Numbered from the stretch's first letter, positions 1 to 6,307 are shown. The stretch is 7,933 bases of DNA from Anaerolineaceae bacterium UBA6801 (GCA_002452315.1 DKFH01000204.1:1-7933), one strand, 5' to 3'. Notes: generated from the letters alone by a model not told the origin. Program-made: numbers and translations.

Positions 1-2
1 AG

Positions 3-902
3 GAACGCTCCTTCAGACCGCCCCGTTTGGGCGATACCCGCGGGTGGGAGACCATCGACCAGGCGCTGTTCACCCGGGAGGCGGAGCGGATCGTGCGTGA
101 GCTCAACCAGATCCTCACGGCTGAGACCTGCCCCAAGGAAGACCGGTCAGTGATCCTTTTGCCGGGCATCATGTTCCTGCAAACCCACGAGACGATTGGC
201 CATGCCCTCGAACTGGATCGTATCCTGGGGTATGAGCTGGCTTTTGCCGGCGGTTCCTTTGTCACCCTGGATGACTTTGGCACGCTGCGGTATGGGTCAG
301 AAAAGTTGACCGCCCGCGCGGATGCGACCGTCACCAACAGCCCCGGCAGCTTTGGCTATGATGATGATGGGGTGCCCGCCCAAAACAACCTGCTGATCGA
401 CAAGGGCATCCTGGTAGGGGCTATCACCGGGCGGCAGATGGTGGAAGAAGCCAACGCCAAAGCCCGCAAGCAAATCTTTCAGGGCAGCAGCGGCGCCAAC
501 CGGGCAACCACCTTTTACCGGGTGCCGATTGAGCGGATGACCAACATTAACATTGACCCCGGCACGGACGGGACGCTGGACGATATCGTCAGAAACACCG
601 AAAAGGGGATCGTGATGGATGGCGATAAGAGCTGGTCGATCGGTTCTAACCGCGAGCAGTTTCATTTTGCCACGGAGATCGGCTGGCTGGTGGAAGACGG
701 TGAGATCACCCAGGTGGTCAAAAACGCCACCTACAAAGGGGATACGGTCAAATTTTATAATGCCCTCTCTGCGGTCGGTGACGAATCCACCTGGGAGTTG
801 AAGTATGTGGATAATTGCGGAAAAGGGCAGCCCAGCCAGATCATGCAATTGGGTCATGGCATCCCCGTGTGTCGGTTTGATGATGTGAGGATTGGAGAGT
901 AA
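3..902 (+). CDS. tldD: TldD zinc metallopeptidase subunit, 5'-truncated by window edge
   Basis: Catalytic subunit of the TldD/TldE heterodimeric metallopeptidase, a cytosolic enzyme family that degrades unstructured peptides and, in enterobacteria, matures microcin B17 and CcdA-type substrates. The reading frame is open from base 3, so about 300 C-terminal codons are present of a family length near 450-480. The TTG at 27 is not a credible start because the frame continues to the edge. The zinc motif HExxxH is seen as HETIGH at 186-203. A conserved-style cysteine near the C-terminus (codon 816-818, in DNCGKGQPSQ) fits the third metal ligand known for the family. The Gly/Asp-rich stretch SPGSFGYDDDGVPAQN is also typical. 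The stop TAA at 900-902 lies three bases before the next gene, so the two are co-transcribed and probably translationally coupled. The promoter is outside the window. The native substrate cannot be read from the sequence. Confidence 0.93.
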   Translation, partial: ERSFRPPRLGDTRGWETIDQALFTREAERIVRELNQILTAETCPKEDRSVILLPGIMFLQTHETIGHALELDRILGYELAFAGGSFVTLDDFGTLRYGSEKLTARADATVTNSPGSFGYDDDGVPAQNNLLIDKGILVGAITGRQMVEEANAKARKQIFQGSSGANRATTFYRVPIERMTNINIDPGTDGTLDDIVRNTEKGIVMDGDKSWSIGSNREQFHFATEIGWLVEDGEITQVVKNATYKGDTVKFYNALSAVGDESTWELKYVDNCGKGQPSQIMQLGHGIPVCRFDDVRIGE

Positions 903-905
903 ACC

Positions 906-2291
906 ATGAATGAAAAAATCATTACGACGTTACAGGAACTACGAAAATTTGCGCTTGAGAAGGGCATCACAGCGGAATTTTTCTACCATGAAGAAGACAG
1001 CGCCCTGATGCGCTTTGCCAATTCGGCCATTTCGCTGAACACCAACGAACATCTAGTACGGCTGGAAATCACCGCCCATGAAGATCAACGTCAGGCCAGT
1101 TTTTCGATGATCACCAACCTGGATGCGCTTGAGGAGATGAAGCAGGGCGTCTTGCAGGCGGCTGAGATCGTCAAGCACGCCCAACCCCTCAGCTATAAAC
1201 CCACCATCCCCGTATATGACGAGACCTTTATTGAAGAAATCGCCTACGACCAGGACCTGGCGGAGATCAGCAATGCGGAAAAGCTGGATTATTTTAACCA
1301 GGCTGTGGCGGGGTTGGAATCTGACCAGCTCAAGCTGGGCGGCATCTTTTCCAGCGGCAGGAACGTGATTGCGGTGATGAACACCCAATCGGAGCATGCC
1401 CTGGCCTTTACCACCTCCGATGCGCAGATCACGATGGTGCTTTCGCATAAAACCCTCAAGTGGGAAGTGATCGCCGAGCAATCCGCCCAGCAGAAAACCG
1501 AGTTGAACCCGGCGCCGCTACATCAGCAGCTCTCCTTCTTGGTGCATCACTACCAGAACGACCCCGCGCAACAGGTCCCTTTGGGCCGGTATGATATTGT
1601 CTTTGGCCCGGCGGCCACCGCAGAGCTGGTGAATACGATGAACTGGATCGGTTTCAACGGCGGCATGATGAAGCGCGGCTATTCCTTCCTCAGCGAAGAC
1701 CGCCTGGGAGACCAGGTCTTTAGTCGTGATTTCACCCTGGTTGACGACCCAACCCGGTTGGAGACCTTTCCCTTCTCGAAGGACCTCACGGGTATCGACC
1801 GCGAGCCCTTTACGCTCTTTGAACAGGGCGTGTTTAAAGCCTTCACCTGGAGCCAGGACGATGCGGATGAATTTGGCGCCCAGCCCACCGGGCATACCGT
1901 GATGCATAAAAGTTTAGTCCTCAGCCCTGGGAATGAGCCGATCAATACCCTGGAAGCGCTGGTCAATGCCCCGCGCGAAAAAGATGTGCTGTATGTCCCG
2001 TTTATTCACTACATGAATTTTGTTAATCCCTCCAAAGGGTTGCTCACCGGCAGTTCCCGCTTTGGCGCCTTGCTACTCAAGCAGGATGGCAGCGTGGTAG
2101 TGCCGTACAACGTGCGCCTGACACAAAGTCTGCTGGACATCTTCGGCGAAAAGGTCGCCTGGTTGTCTGACGGGCAGGTGGCCTATAACACCTCGTCGAG
2201 CTATGGTGCCCGTAACCCGACGGCGCTGGTCGTGCCAAACTTTATGTATGTTCGGGATCTGGAGATCTCACACGCCAACAGTTCCTACTAG
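906..2291 (+). CDS. tldE: TldE/PmbA metallopeptidase partner subunit
   Basis: Complete 461-residue homologue of TldE (PmbA), the non-catalytic partner of TldD. The length agrees with the roughly 450 residues usual in the family. It lacks HExxxH, as expected for TldE, while keeping family features: the segment GRYDIVFGPAATAELV (from about residue 227), the region GFNGGMMKRGYSFLSEDRLG, and the C-terminal block NFVNPSKGLLTGSSRFGALL. The ATG at 906 is preceded by a GGAGAG ribosome site at 894-899 that lies inside the end of tldD, giving suitable spacing. The three-base gap to tldD supports one operon and equal synthesis of both halves of the heterodimer. The gene ends with TAG, and a strong terminator follows about 105 bases later, so this unit is independent of the ornithine genes. 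No frameshift or truncation is visible. Confidence 0.93.
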   Translation: MNEKIITTLQELRKFALEKGITAEFFYHEEDSALMRFANSAISLNTNEHLVRLEITAHEDQRQASFSMITNLDALEEMKQGVLQAAEIVKHAQPLSYKPTIPVYDETFIEEIAYDQDLAEISNAEKLDYFNQAVAGLESDQLKLGGIFSSGRNVIAVMNTQSEHALAFTTSDAQITMVLSHKTLKWEVIAEQSAQQKTELNPAPLHQQLSFLVHHYQNDPAQQVPLGRYDIVFGPAATAELVNTMNWIGFNGGMMKRGYSFLSEDRLGDQVFSRDFTLVDDPTRLETFPFSKDLTGIDREPFTLFEQGVFKAFTWSQDDADEFGAQPTGHTVMHKSLVLSPGNEPINTLEALVNAPREKDVLYVPFIHYMNFVNPSKGLLTGSSRFGALLLKQDGSVVVPYNVRLTQSLLDIFGEKVAWLSDGQVAYNTSSSYGARNPTALVVPNFMYVRDLEISHANSSY

Positions 2292-2396
2292 GCTTCAATA
2301 GTCACCTCACGGCAGCCCTGTGAGCTTTATGAGTGGACTGGAATGGAAAAATTTTCACTGGGGGATCCCCTTCGCCAGGTTGAACGGTTCAATGTG

Positions 2397-2436
2397 AAGT
2401 CAGCAGCAACTTGATCTGCTGCTGACTTTTTCTTTT
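2397..2436 (+). terminator. Intrinsic terminator of the tldD-tldE unit
   Basis: A perfect 12-base-pair stem (2397-2408 with 2417-2428; core arms AGTCAGCAGCA and TGCTGCTGACT) encloses an 8-base loop. It runs into a T-rich tail, TTTTTCTTTT, at 2427-2436. The T run lies only on the + strand side, so it ends rightward transcription, about 105 bases after the tldE stop. The bases between the stop and the stem (2292-2396) hold only a 22-codon reading frame without a ribosome site. Confidence 0.93.
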
Positions 2437-2511
2437 AAGCCTGTACAGGAGATATGCGGAAGCTGAGGGTTGGGAATCCTGGATATTTTTGATGCGAAGG
2501 CTGATTCTGAA

Positions 2512-2744
2512 TGGGTGGCCGGTGTGGGCAATCGCAAAGTGGGGATAAGTCGATAATATCATTGTTCGTTAGTTATTTGACCCCATCCCCAGCCTTGAAC
2601 GAAGTAAAACCCCTGAAGCGAAGCGGAAGTGGGCTCCCCTCGAGAGGGGAAGGGTGCCCGGAGGGCGGGAAGGGGTGTATACAGAGTGAATGTTGTTGAT
2701 CCGGCGAAAATGTTTAACTTTGCGATTGCCCTGGGTGGCCGGTG
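2512..2744. mobile_element. MITE-like element: 15-bp terminal inverted repeats inside 13-bp direct repeats
   Basis: GGGCAATCGCAAAGT at 2526-2540 is the exact reverse complement of ACTTTGCGATTGCCC at 2717-2731, a 15-base perfect inverted repeat enclosing a 206-base unit. Immediately outside lie two perfect 13-base direct repeats, TGGGTGGCCGGTG, at 2512-2524 and 2732-2744; a single extra T (2525) sits between direct and inverted repeat on the left. This is the layout of a non-autonomous transposable element with a target-site duplication. No transposase fits in 206 bases, so an autonomous relative would have to act in trans. A 13-base duplication is long; IS4-type elements are known to make duplications of around 9-13 bases, but no family is assigned here. 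Other readings are an invertible segment or a local rearrangement. The repeats are direct observation; mobility is inference. Confidence 0.6.
2580..2676. repeat. GC-rich fold-back repeat, probably genome-dispersed
   Basis: A C-rich left arm (ACCCCATCCC at 2580-2589) is nearly complementary to the G-rich right arm (GGGAAGGGGT at 2667-2676), with nine of ten pairs. Inside lies a tight hairpin with TCCCCT at 2635-2640 and AGGGGA at 2645-2650 around the loop CGAG. It extends outward by GGGC (2631-2634) with GCCC (2656-2659) across a small bulge. The interval also has reiterated GAAG/CGAAG words (2600-2630). The pattern resembles short interspersed fold-back sequences found many times in some bacterial genomes, but copy number cannot be seen here. 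It lies wholly inside the MITE-like unit, so it may simply be that element's interior. It is not coding: the short frames through it have no ribosome site and low-complexity Arg/Gly/Ser/Pro-rich content. Confidence 0.5.
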
Positions 2745-2763
2745 AGGGCTGGCATTCATAAGG

Positions 2764-2769
2764 TATAAT
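2764..2769 (+). promoter_or_regulatory. Candidate -10 box (TATAAT) for the ornithine operon
   Basis: A perfect TATAAT lies in GGTATAATGGGG, 282 bases before the ord start and pointing toward it. It predicts a transcription start near 2776. No good -35 box is found at 16-18 bases upstream (2740-2747 reads CGGTGAGG), and no extended TG motif is present. The -35 position falls in and just after the right direct repeat of the MITE-like element. Assignment rests on the -10 match and the downstream genes, so an activator-dependent promoter or a chance match remains possible. Confidence 0.45.
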
Positions 2770-2773
2770 GGGG

Positions 2774-3017
2774 GATACAAGCAGGACGGTCTTTTTATGC
2801 GTGTATCGTTTCTATTTGACTCACCATCATCTATTGTTTGTAAGCGTTTAATGCATCAAATCCATTTTAAACTCATCCTTCACCCCACGATGGAGGCGCA
2901 CGCGTGGCAGTTTTCACAGAAAACGCCAACATGCCGCCCATGGTGCGGTGTATTAAACCGAGCAAACCGGTGTTGAACCATATTTAAATCAATACACCTG
3001 TTCGTTAGCGAACGGGT
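2774..3017 (+). promoter_or_regulatory. Possible structured 5' leader of the ord operon
   Basis: If transcription starts near 2776, the ord message has a leader of about 275 bases with several hairpins. They are: GATACA (2774-2779) with TGTATC (2802-2807), extended by GCA/TGC across one mismatch; GTTTT (2910-2914) with AAAAC (2920-2924); CCGC (2934-2937) with GCGG (2945-2948); and GGTGTATT (2947-2954) with AATACACC (2991-2998), eight perfect pairs. The last pairing shares bases with the terminator-like hairpin at 2996-3017, so the two cannot form fully together. I recognise no known riboswitch class; in particular no cobalamin box is apparent, although the operon's mutase uses adenosylcobalamin. 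The leader assignment is inference; the complementarities are seen. Confidence 0.35.
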
Positions 3018-3022
3018 CTTTT
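2996..3022 (+). terminator. Terminator-like hairpin just upstream of ord (possible attenuator)
   Basis: A nine-pair stem (ACCTGTTCG at 2996-3004, CGAACGGGT at 3009-3017, one G-T pair) with the four-base loop TTAG is followed by CTTTT at 3018-3022. It ends only about 30 bases before the ord ATG and just before its ribosome site. A stand-alone terminator there would be odd because no gene ends nearby. This suggests an attenuator that is overcome under inducing conditions, or a stabilising or insulating hairpin. The T run is short, so termination would be weak to moderate. Confidence 0.45.
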
Positions 3023-3050
3023 AAACCAAGTGAAAAATAAGGAGTGTTGA

Positions 3051-4094
3051 ATGAACAAACCAATTCGTGTGCTTCAGTGGGGTTTGGGTGCCATGGGGAG
3101 CGGCATGGCGCGGCTGATGCTGGAGAAACCCGGCCTGCAAATTGTGGCTGCTGTGGACCGCTATCCCGAAATTGTGGGTCAGGACCTTGGCCAGGTGCTC
3201 GGTGTTGGCAGGGATTTAGGCGTGACCGTCACTGATCAGCCGGAAACGGTGCTGGATAAGGACAGGGTGGATATCGTCACCATCGCCACCACCTCCTGGA
3301 CGGCGCGGCAAATGCCCGACCTGCGCAAGATCATCACTTCCGGCATCAACGTCATCTCGATTGCGGAGGAAATGGCGGATGCTGAAGCGCAGAATCCGGA
3401 ATTGGCCCGCGAATTGGACCAACTGGCCAAGCAGCACGGGGTGACGGTCTTGGGTACGGGCGTCAACCCGGGCTATGTGCTGGATTTCCTGGTGATTGCC
3501 CTGACCGGTGGCTGCCACCGCGTGGAGCGCATTGAAGCCTCTCGCGTCAATGACCTCAGCCCGTACGGGCCGACGGTGATGGAGACCCAGGGTGTGGGCA
3601 CCACGCCGGAAGCCTTCCGCAAGGGGGTGGCCGAGGGGACGATCGTTGGGCATGTGGGCTTTCCCGAATCAATCCACATGATCAGCGAGGCGCTGGGCCT
3701 GGGCGTGGACCGGATCGAGGAGCACCGCGAGCCGATCGTGAGCAAGGTTTACCGCGAAACGCCCCATGTGCAGGTTGAGCCGGGCATGGTGGCAGGCTGC
3801 GCCCATACGGGTATTGGCTACCGGGGCGATGCCGAAGTTGTCCGCCTGGTCCATCCGCAGCAGATCCATCCCCACCTGGAAGACCAGGAGACCGGCGATT
3901 ACATTCATATTTACGGTGAACCCGAGATCAGCATGGCCATCCAGCCGGAGATTGCAGGCGGTAAGGCCACCATTGGCATCACGGTCAATATGATCCCCCA
4001 TGTGGTGGCAGCCTCGCCAGGCCTGAAGCGCATGATCGACCTGCCGGCACCCGCTGCGCTGATGGGGCCAAGCGCTTACCAGCGAAAAGTGTAG
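3051..4094 (+). CDS. ord: 2,4-diaminopentanoate dehydrogenase
   Basis: Cytosolic NAD(P)-dependent enzyme (EC 1.4.1.12) that oxidatively deaminates 2,4-diaminopentanoate, the product of D-ornithine 4,5-aminomutase, to 2-amino-4-oxopentanoate with release of ammonia. The 347-residue protein begins with a Rossmann nucleotide-binding segment: IRVLQWGLGAMGSGMA holds the GxGxxG motif at residues 11-16, and the acidic residue D36 ends the second strand (VAAVDRYP), compatible with NAD binding. Further family-like blocks are NVISIAEEMAD, TVLGTGVNPGYVLDFLVIALTG, METQGVGTTPEAF, HVGFPESI, VEPGMVAGC and HPQQIHPHLE. The overall fold is that of dihydrodipicolinate reductase-like dehydrogenases. The ATG at 3051 has the ribosome site AAGGAG at 3039-3044 with six-base spacing. 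The gene opens the operon and is followed 27 bases later by ortA. Neighbouring ortAB and oraSE make the assignment strong. Confidence 0.95.
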   Translation: MNKPIRVLQWGLGAMGSGMARLMLEKPGLQIVAAVDRYPEIVGQDLGQVLGVGRDLGVTVTDQPETVLDKDRVDIVTIATTSWTARQMPDLRKIITSGINVISIAEEMADAEAQNPELARELDQLAKQHGVTVLGTGVNPGYVLDFLVIALTGGCHRVERIEASRVNDLSPYGPTVMETQGVGTTPEAFRKGVAEGTIVGHVGFPESIHMISEALGLGVDRIEEHREPIVSKVYRETPHVQVEPGMVAGCAHTGIGYRGDAEVVRLVHPQQIHPHLEDQETGDYIHIYGEPEISMAIQPEIAGGKATIGITVNMIPHVVAASPGLKRMIDLPAPAALMGPSAYQRKV

Positions 4095-4121
4095 ACCCCA
4101 GCAGGAGAGGAGTGAGTTACG

Positions 4122-4406
4122 ATGGCAAAGATCACAGCCGGCACATGGGTTGAGATTGAGCAAATCATTTTAACGCCCGAACAACGCGCCCCCACGCTGC
4201 CTGAGGACACGAAAAAAGTGCCTTATGTGCTGAAGGTATCCGGGTTCCTGCTGGCAGAGGCCGAGTTGGGTGCACCGGCCCGGGTGCGGACGTTGATCGG
4301 ACGCGAACTGGAAGGGAAGCTCAAGACGGTCAACCCGAGTTATGAACACACCTTTGGCCAGGTGGTCCCAGAGTTGCTCACGATCGGGCTGGAGGAGGAC
4401 CTATGA
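4122..4406 (+). CDS. ortA: 2-amino-4-oxopentanoate thiolase, small (alpha) subunit OrtA
   Basis: A 94-residue protein that is the small subunit of 2-amino-4-oxopentanoate (2-amino-4-ketopentanoate) thiolase. The OrtAB enzyme cleaves this intermediate with CoA to acetyl-CoA and alanine. It begins AKITAGTWVEIEQIIL, continues with a proline-rich turn (RAPTLPEDTKKVPYVLKVSGFL), and ends with PSYEHTFGQVVPELLTIGLEEDL, the layout expected of OrtA proteins of about 100 residues. No catalytic motif is obvious. The PLP site is in the partner OrtB, and OrtA is required for the complex in the characterised system. The ATG at 4122 has a purine-rich ribosome site, AGGAGAGGAG, at 4103-4112. Its TGA overlaps the ortB ATG (ATGA at 4403-4406), so the two subunits are probably translationally coupled. 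No signal peptide or membrane segment is seen. Confidence 0.9.
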   Translation: MAKITAGTWVEIEQIILTPEQRAPTLPEDTKKVPYVLKVSGFLLAEAELGAPARVRTLIGRELEGKLKTVNPSYEHTFGQVVPELLTIGLEEDL

Positions 4407-5827
4407 ATGGGCGGGATATGTCCTACCAGGCGGTCATGAGCCGCAAAAACGAGATCATGAAGGCCTCGCTGGGGATTGATTATGACGATTATATCCAATC
4501 CCCAATCGCCTTTGATTATGAGCGCATGATGGCTGAGACCGGCTACACCCATGATGACGTCATCCGCATTCAGCATGAGACCAAGGTGGGCAATACGCCC
4601 CTGTTTGAGCTGCGCAACCTGACCGAGGCTGTGCGGCGCAGCTCACCGCCAGGCAAGGGTGCCAGGATCTTGCTGAAGGACGAGGCAGCCAATGCATCGG
4701 GGAGTTTCAAGGCACGCCGGGCGTCGATCAGCGCCTATGAGGCGTTGGTTAAGGGCTACCCGGGGATGATCGCCGCCACCAGTGGCAATTATGGGGCGGC
4801 GGTGGCCTCGCAGGCTGCCCAGCGCGGCCTGAAGGCGATCATCATCCAGGAGGTGTTTGATAGCCGCGGCATCGGTCAGCCGGAGATCATCGAAAAAGGC
4901 CGCAAATGCGAAGCCTACGGCGCCGAGGTGCTCAAGCTCTCTGTGGGGCCGGAATTGTTCTACCTGCTGCTGCGCACCCTGGAGGAGACCGGGTTTTTCA
5001 ACGCCAGCCTGTACACTCCTTTTGGCGTGCGCGGCGTGGAGAGTTTGGGACTGGAGATTGCGAACCAGGTGCGGGCCGCTTACGGCCGCGAACCCGATGC
5101 GGTGGTGATCACCCATGCGGGCGGCGGCAACCTGACCGGCACGGCACGCGGCCTGCTGGCTGCGGGCTGCGAGCAGACCCGCATTGTGGCTTGTTCGGTG
5201 GACCTGAGCGGGCTGCATATGGCCTCGGACCATGACTTTAACCGCAAATCCTTCACCACCGGGCACACCGGTTTTGGGGTGCCCTTTGCCACCTGGCCTG
5301 ACCGGGTGGATGTGCCCCGTAACGCGGCGCGCTCGCTGCGCTATATGGATGAATACCAGCTGGTCACCCAGGGCGAGGTCTTTTACGTGACGGAATTGCT
5401 CACTAAAATTGAAGGCCTGGAGCGCGGACCGGCGGGCAATACCAGCCTGACTGCGGCCATCACCCTGGCCCGCCAGATGGACCAGGAGCAGGTGGTGGTC
5501 GTTCAGGAGACGGAATATACCGGCGCAGGCAAACATCATAACAGCCAGCTCAGCTTTGCCCGGAAGAATGGGATCGAGGTGCGGCGCGGTGATCCGGGAG
5601 ACAGCGTGCCGGGCGAGTCGATCGTCATCCCCGAGCGCTTGGAACAGGTGCGCGGCAAAGTGCAGGATCTGGATCGCCTGCGGATATCGTACCTGAACAA
5701 CGCAGCCAGGATCCATCCCCCGGACCGATGGGGCGAGGTGGACATCAGCTTCCTGGCAGCGGATTTGAAGGTGAACACGGATTGGGTCAGGCAAAGAATC
5801 GGCTCGTTAAGCCAGAATGACGCGTAA
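4403..5827 (+). CDS. ortB: 2-amino-4-oxopentanoate thiolase, PLP-binding (beta) subunit OrtB
   Basis: The 474-residue catalytic subunit of 2-amino-4-oxopentanoate thiolase, which with OrtA and CoA yields acetyl-CoA and alanine (D-alanine in the Clostridium sticklandii enzyme). It is a fold-type II PLP protein related to threonine synthase. The Schiff-base lysine is most likely K103 in NASGSFKARRA. SGNYG at 127-131 and the glycine-rich AGGGNLTG at 239-246 fit the substrate-loop and PLP-phosphate-binding positions. The protein lacks any thiolase-superfamily cysteine signature, so the 'thiolase' name describes the reaction only. The start at 4403 overlaps the ortA stop and has GGAGGAGG at 4391-4398. 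In-frame ATGs at 4418 and 4436 are less well served by a ribosome site. A 117-base spacer follows before oraS. The long open frame on the opposite strand (4643-5794) is a GC-rich shadow of this gene. Confidence 0.93.
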   Translation: MNGRDMSYQAVMSRKNEIMKASLGIDYDDYIQSPIAFDYERMMAETGYTHDDVIRIQHETKVGNTPLFELRNLTEAVRRSSPPGKGARILLKDEAANASGSFKARRASISAYEALVKGYPGMIAATSGNYGAAVASQAAQRGLKAIIIQEVFDSRGIGQPEIIEKGRKCEAYGAEVLKLSVGPELFYLLLRTLEETGFFNASLYTPFGVRGVESLGLEIANQVRAAYGREPDAVVITHAGGGNLTGTARGLLAAGCEQTRIVACSVDLSGLHMASDHDFNRKSFTTGHTGFGVPFATWPDRVDVPRNAARSLRYMDEYQLVTQGEVFYVTELLTKIEGLERGPAGNTSLTAAITLARQMDQEQVVVVQETEYTGAGKHHNSQLSFARKNGIEVRRGDPGDSVPGESIVIPERLEQVRGKVQDLDRLRISYLNNAARIHPPDRWGEVDISFLAADLKVNTDWVRQRIGSLSQNDA

Positions 5828-5944
5828 GGATCACAAATCGATTCCCAGAAAGCACTCGTTTAAGCTTGCTGTGAGCAACAAAAGATGAACAAAAAAACCT
5901 AAACCAGGAAAGAGCAATACAAAGACTTGAAGGGAGAGCAATAA
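5828..5944 (+). promoter_or_regulatory. ortB-oraS spacer with duplicated ribosome-site segment
   Basis: This is the only sizeable gap inside the operon, and it is A-rich. It carries a short hairpin (TTGCT at 5866-5870, AGCAA at 5874-5878, loop GTG) with no T run, so it is not a terminator. The nine bases AGAGCAATA occur twice, at 5911-5919 and 5935-5943. Each copy is preceded by purine-rich sequence (AGGAA and AGGG), but only the second sits next to an ATG, at 5945. The ribosome site used by oraS is AGGGAG at 5931-5936. I see no convincing promoter here; an mRNA processing site is possible. Confidence 0.35.
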
Positions 5945-6307
5945 ATGACGGATGAGCGCATAGCCCGGTTTGAAGAACGCCGGGAACGATATCGACACCT
6001 ATCGGATGAGGACCTCAAAGCGCACTTTTGGGAATTGTGCGACCAGATCGTGGCGCCCATTGTGGATTTAGCCCGCACGCACACCTCACCCTCGATTGAG
6101 CGGTCTGTGCTGCTGCGTATGGGGATTGACAGCCTGACCGCCCATGGCGTGGTTGACCGGGTGCAGGAGGCCGGTTTGCTGGGCAAAGGGGCCGGCCATG
6201 TGCTCCTGCGCAAGGCTGAAAAACTCGGCTGTGATGTCAGGGAGGCGGCTGCCGCCATTCTGGAGGATAAAGAGCTTTTGGCAGGTCTGTTCGAGGAGGT
6301 GGTATGA
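5945..6307 (+). CDS. oraS: D-ornithine 4,5-aminomutase, small (S) subunit
   Basis: A 120-residue small subunit of D-ornithine 4,5-aminomutase (EC 5.4.3.5), the adenosylcobalamin- and PLP-dependent enzyme that moves the 5-amino group of D-ornithine to C4, giving 2,4-diaminopentanoate. The length matches the roughly 120 residues of the clostridial protein. The N-terminal half is charged and helical (RIARFEERRERYRHLSDEDLKAHFWELCDQI). The C-terminal half carries the family-like block SVLLRMGIDSLTAHGVVDRVQEAGLLGKGAGHVLL followed by VREAAAAILEDKEL. The subunit has no cofactor site of its own and assembles with OraE. The ATG at 5945 has AGGGAG at 5931-5936. Its TGA (6305-6307) overlaps the start of oraE, and the oraE ribosome site lies within its last codons. 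This coupling suits two subunits of one complex. Confidence 0.94.
   Translation: MTDERIARFEERRERYRHLSDEDLKAHFWELCDQIVAPIVDLARTHTSPSIERSVLLRMGIDSLTAHGVVDRVQEAGLLGKGAGHVLLRKAEKLGCDVREAAAAILEDKELLAGLFEEVV

Noticed and set aside
2329..2397. 22-codon frame between tldE and its terminator
   Set aside because: There is no ribosome site before the ATG, it is very short, and it has no recognisable content.
2511..2699. 62-codon plus-strand frame (and its 73-codon minus-strand counterpart 2559-2780) in the intergenic repeat
   Set aside because: The frames cross the fold-back repeat and the terminal inverted repeats, have low-complexity Gly/Ser/Pro/Arg content and lack a ribosome site. The repeat structure explains the sequence better.
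2526..2731. Invertible promoter or phase-variation switch between the 15-base inverted repeats
   Set aside because: No recombinase gene is nearby, no good promoter is seen inside pointing outward, and the flanking direct repeats fit a target-site duplication better. Mixed-orientation reads would reopen this.
2816..2844. TTGACT as a second -35 box for ord
   Set aside because: At 16-18 bases downstream the sequence is TTGTAAGC, a poor -10 match. The TATAAT at 2764 is the better candidate.
2770..3050. Cobalamin riboswitch, suggested by the B12-dependent mutase downstream
   Set aside because: I could not find a B12-box-like motif or the expected helix order. The leader hairpins do not match a riboswitch class that I know.
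4643..5794. Long open frame on the minus strand opposite ortB (383 codons)
   Set aside because: It lies wholly within the strongly recognised ortB, has no recognisable domain or ribosome site, and is rich in His/Arg/Gln/Ala as expected of an antisense shadow in GC-rich DNA.
5866..5878. Hairpin after ortB as a transcription terminator
   Set aside because: The stem is only five pairs and no T run follows on either strand. The genes on both sides belong to the same pathway.
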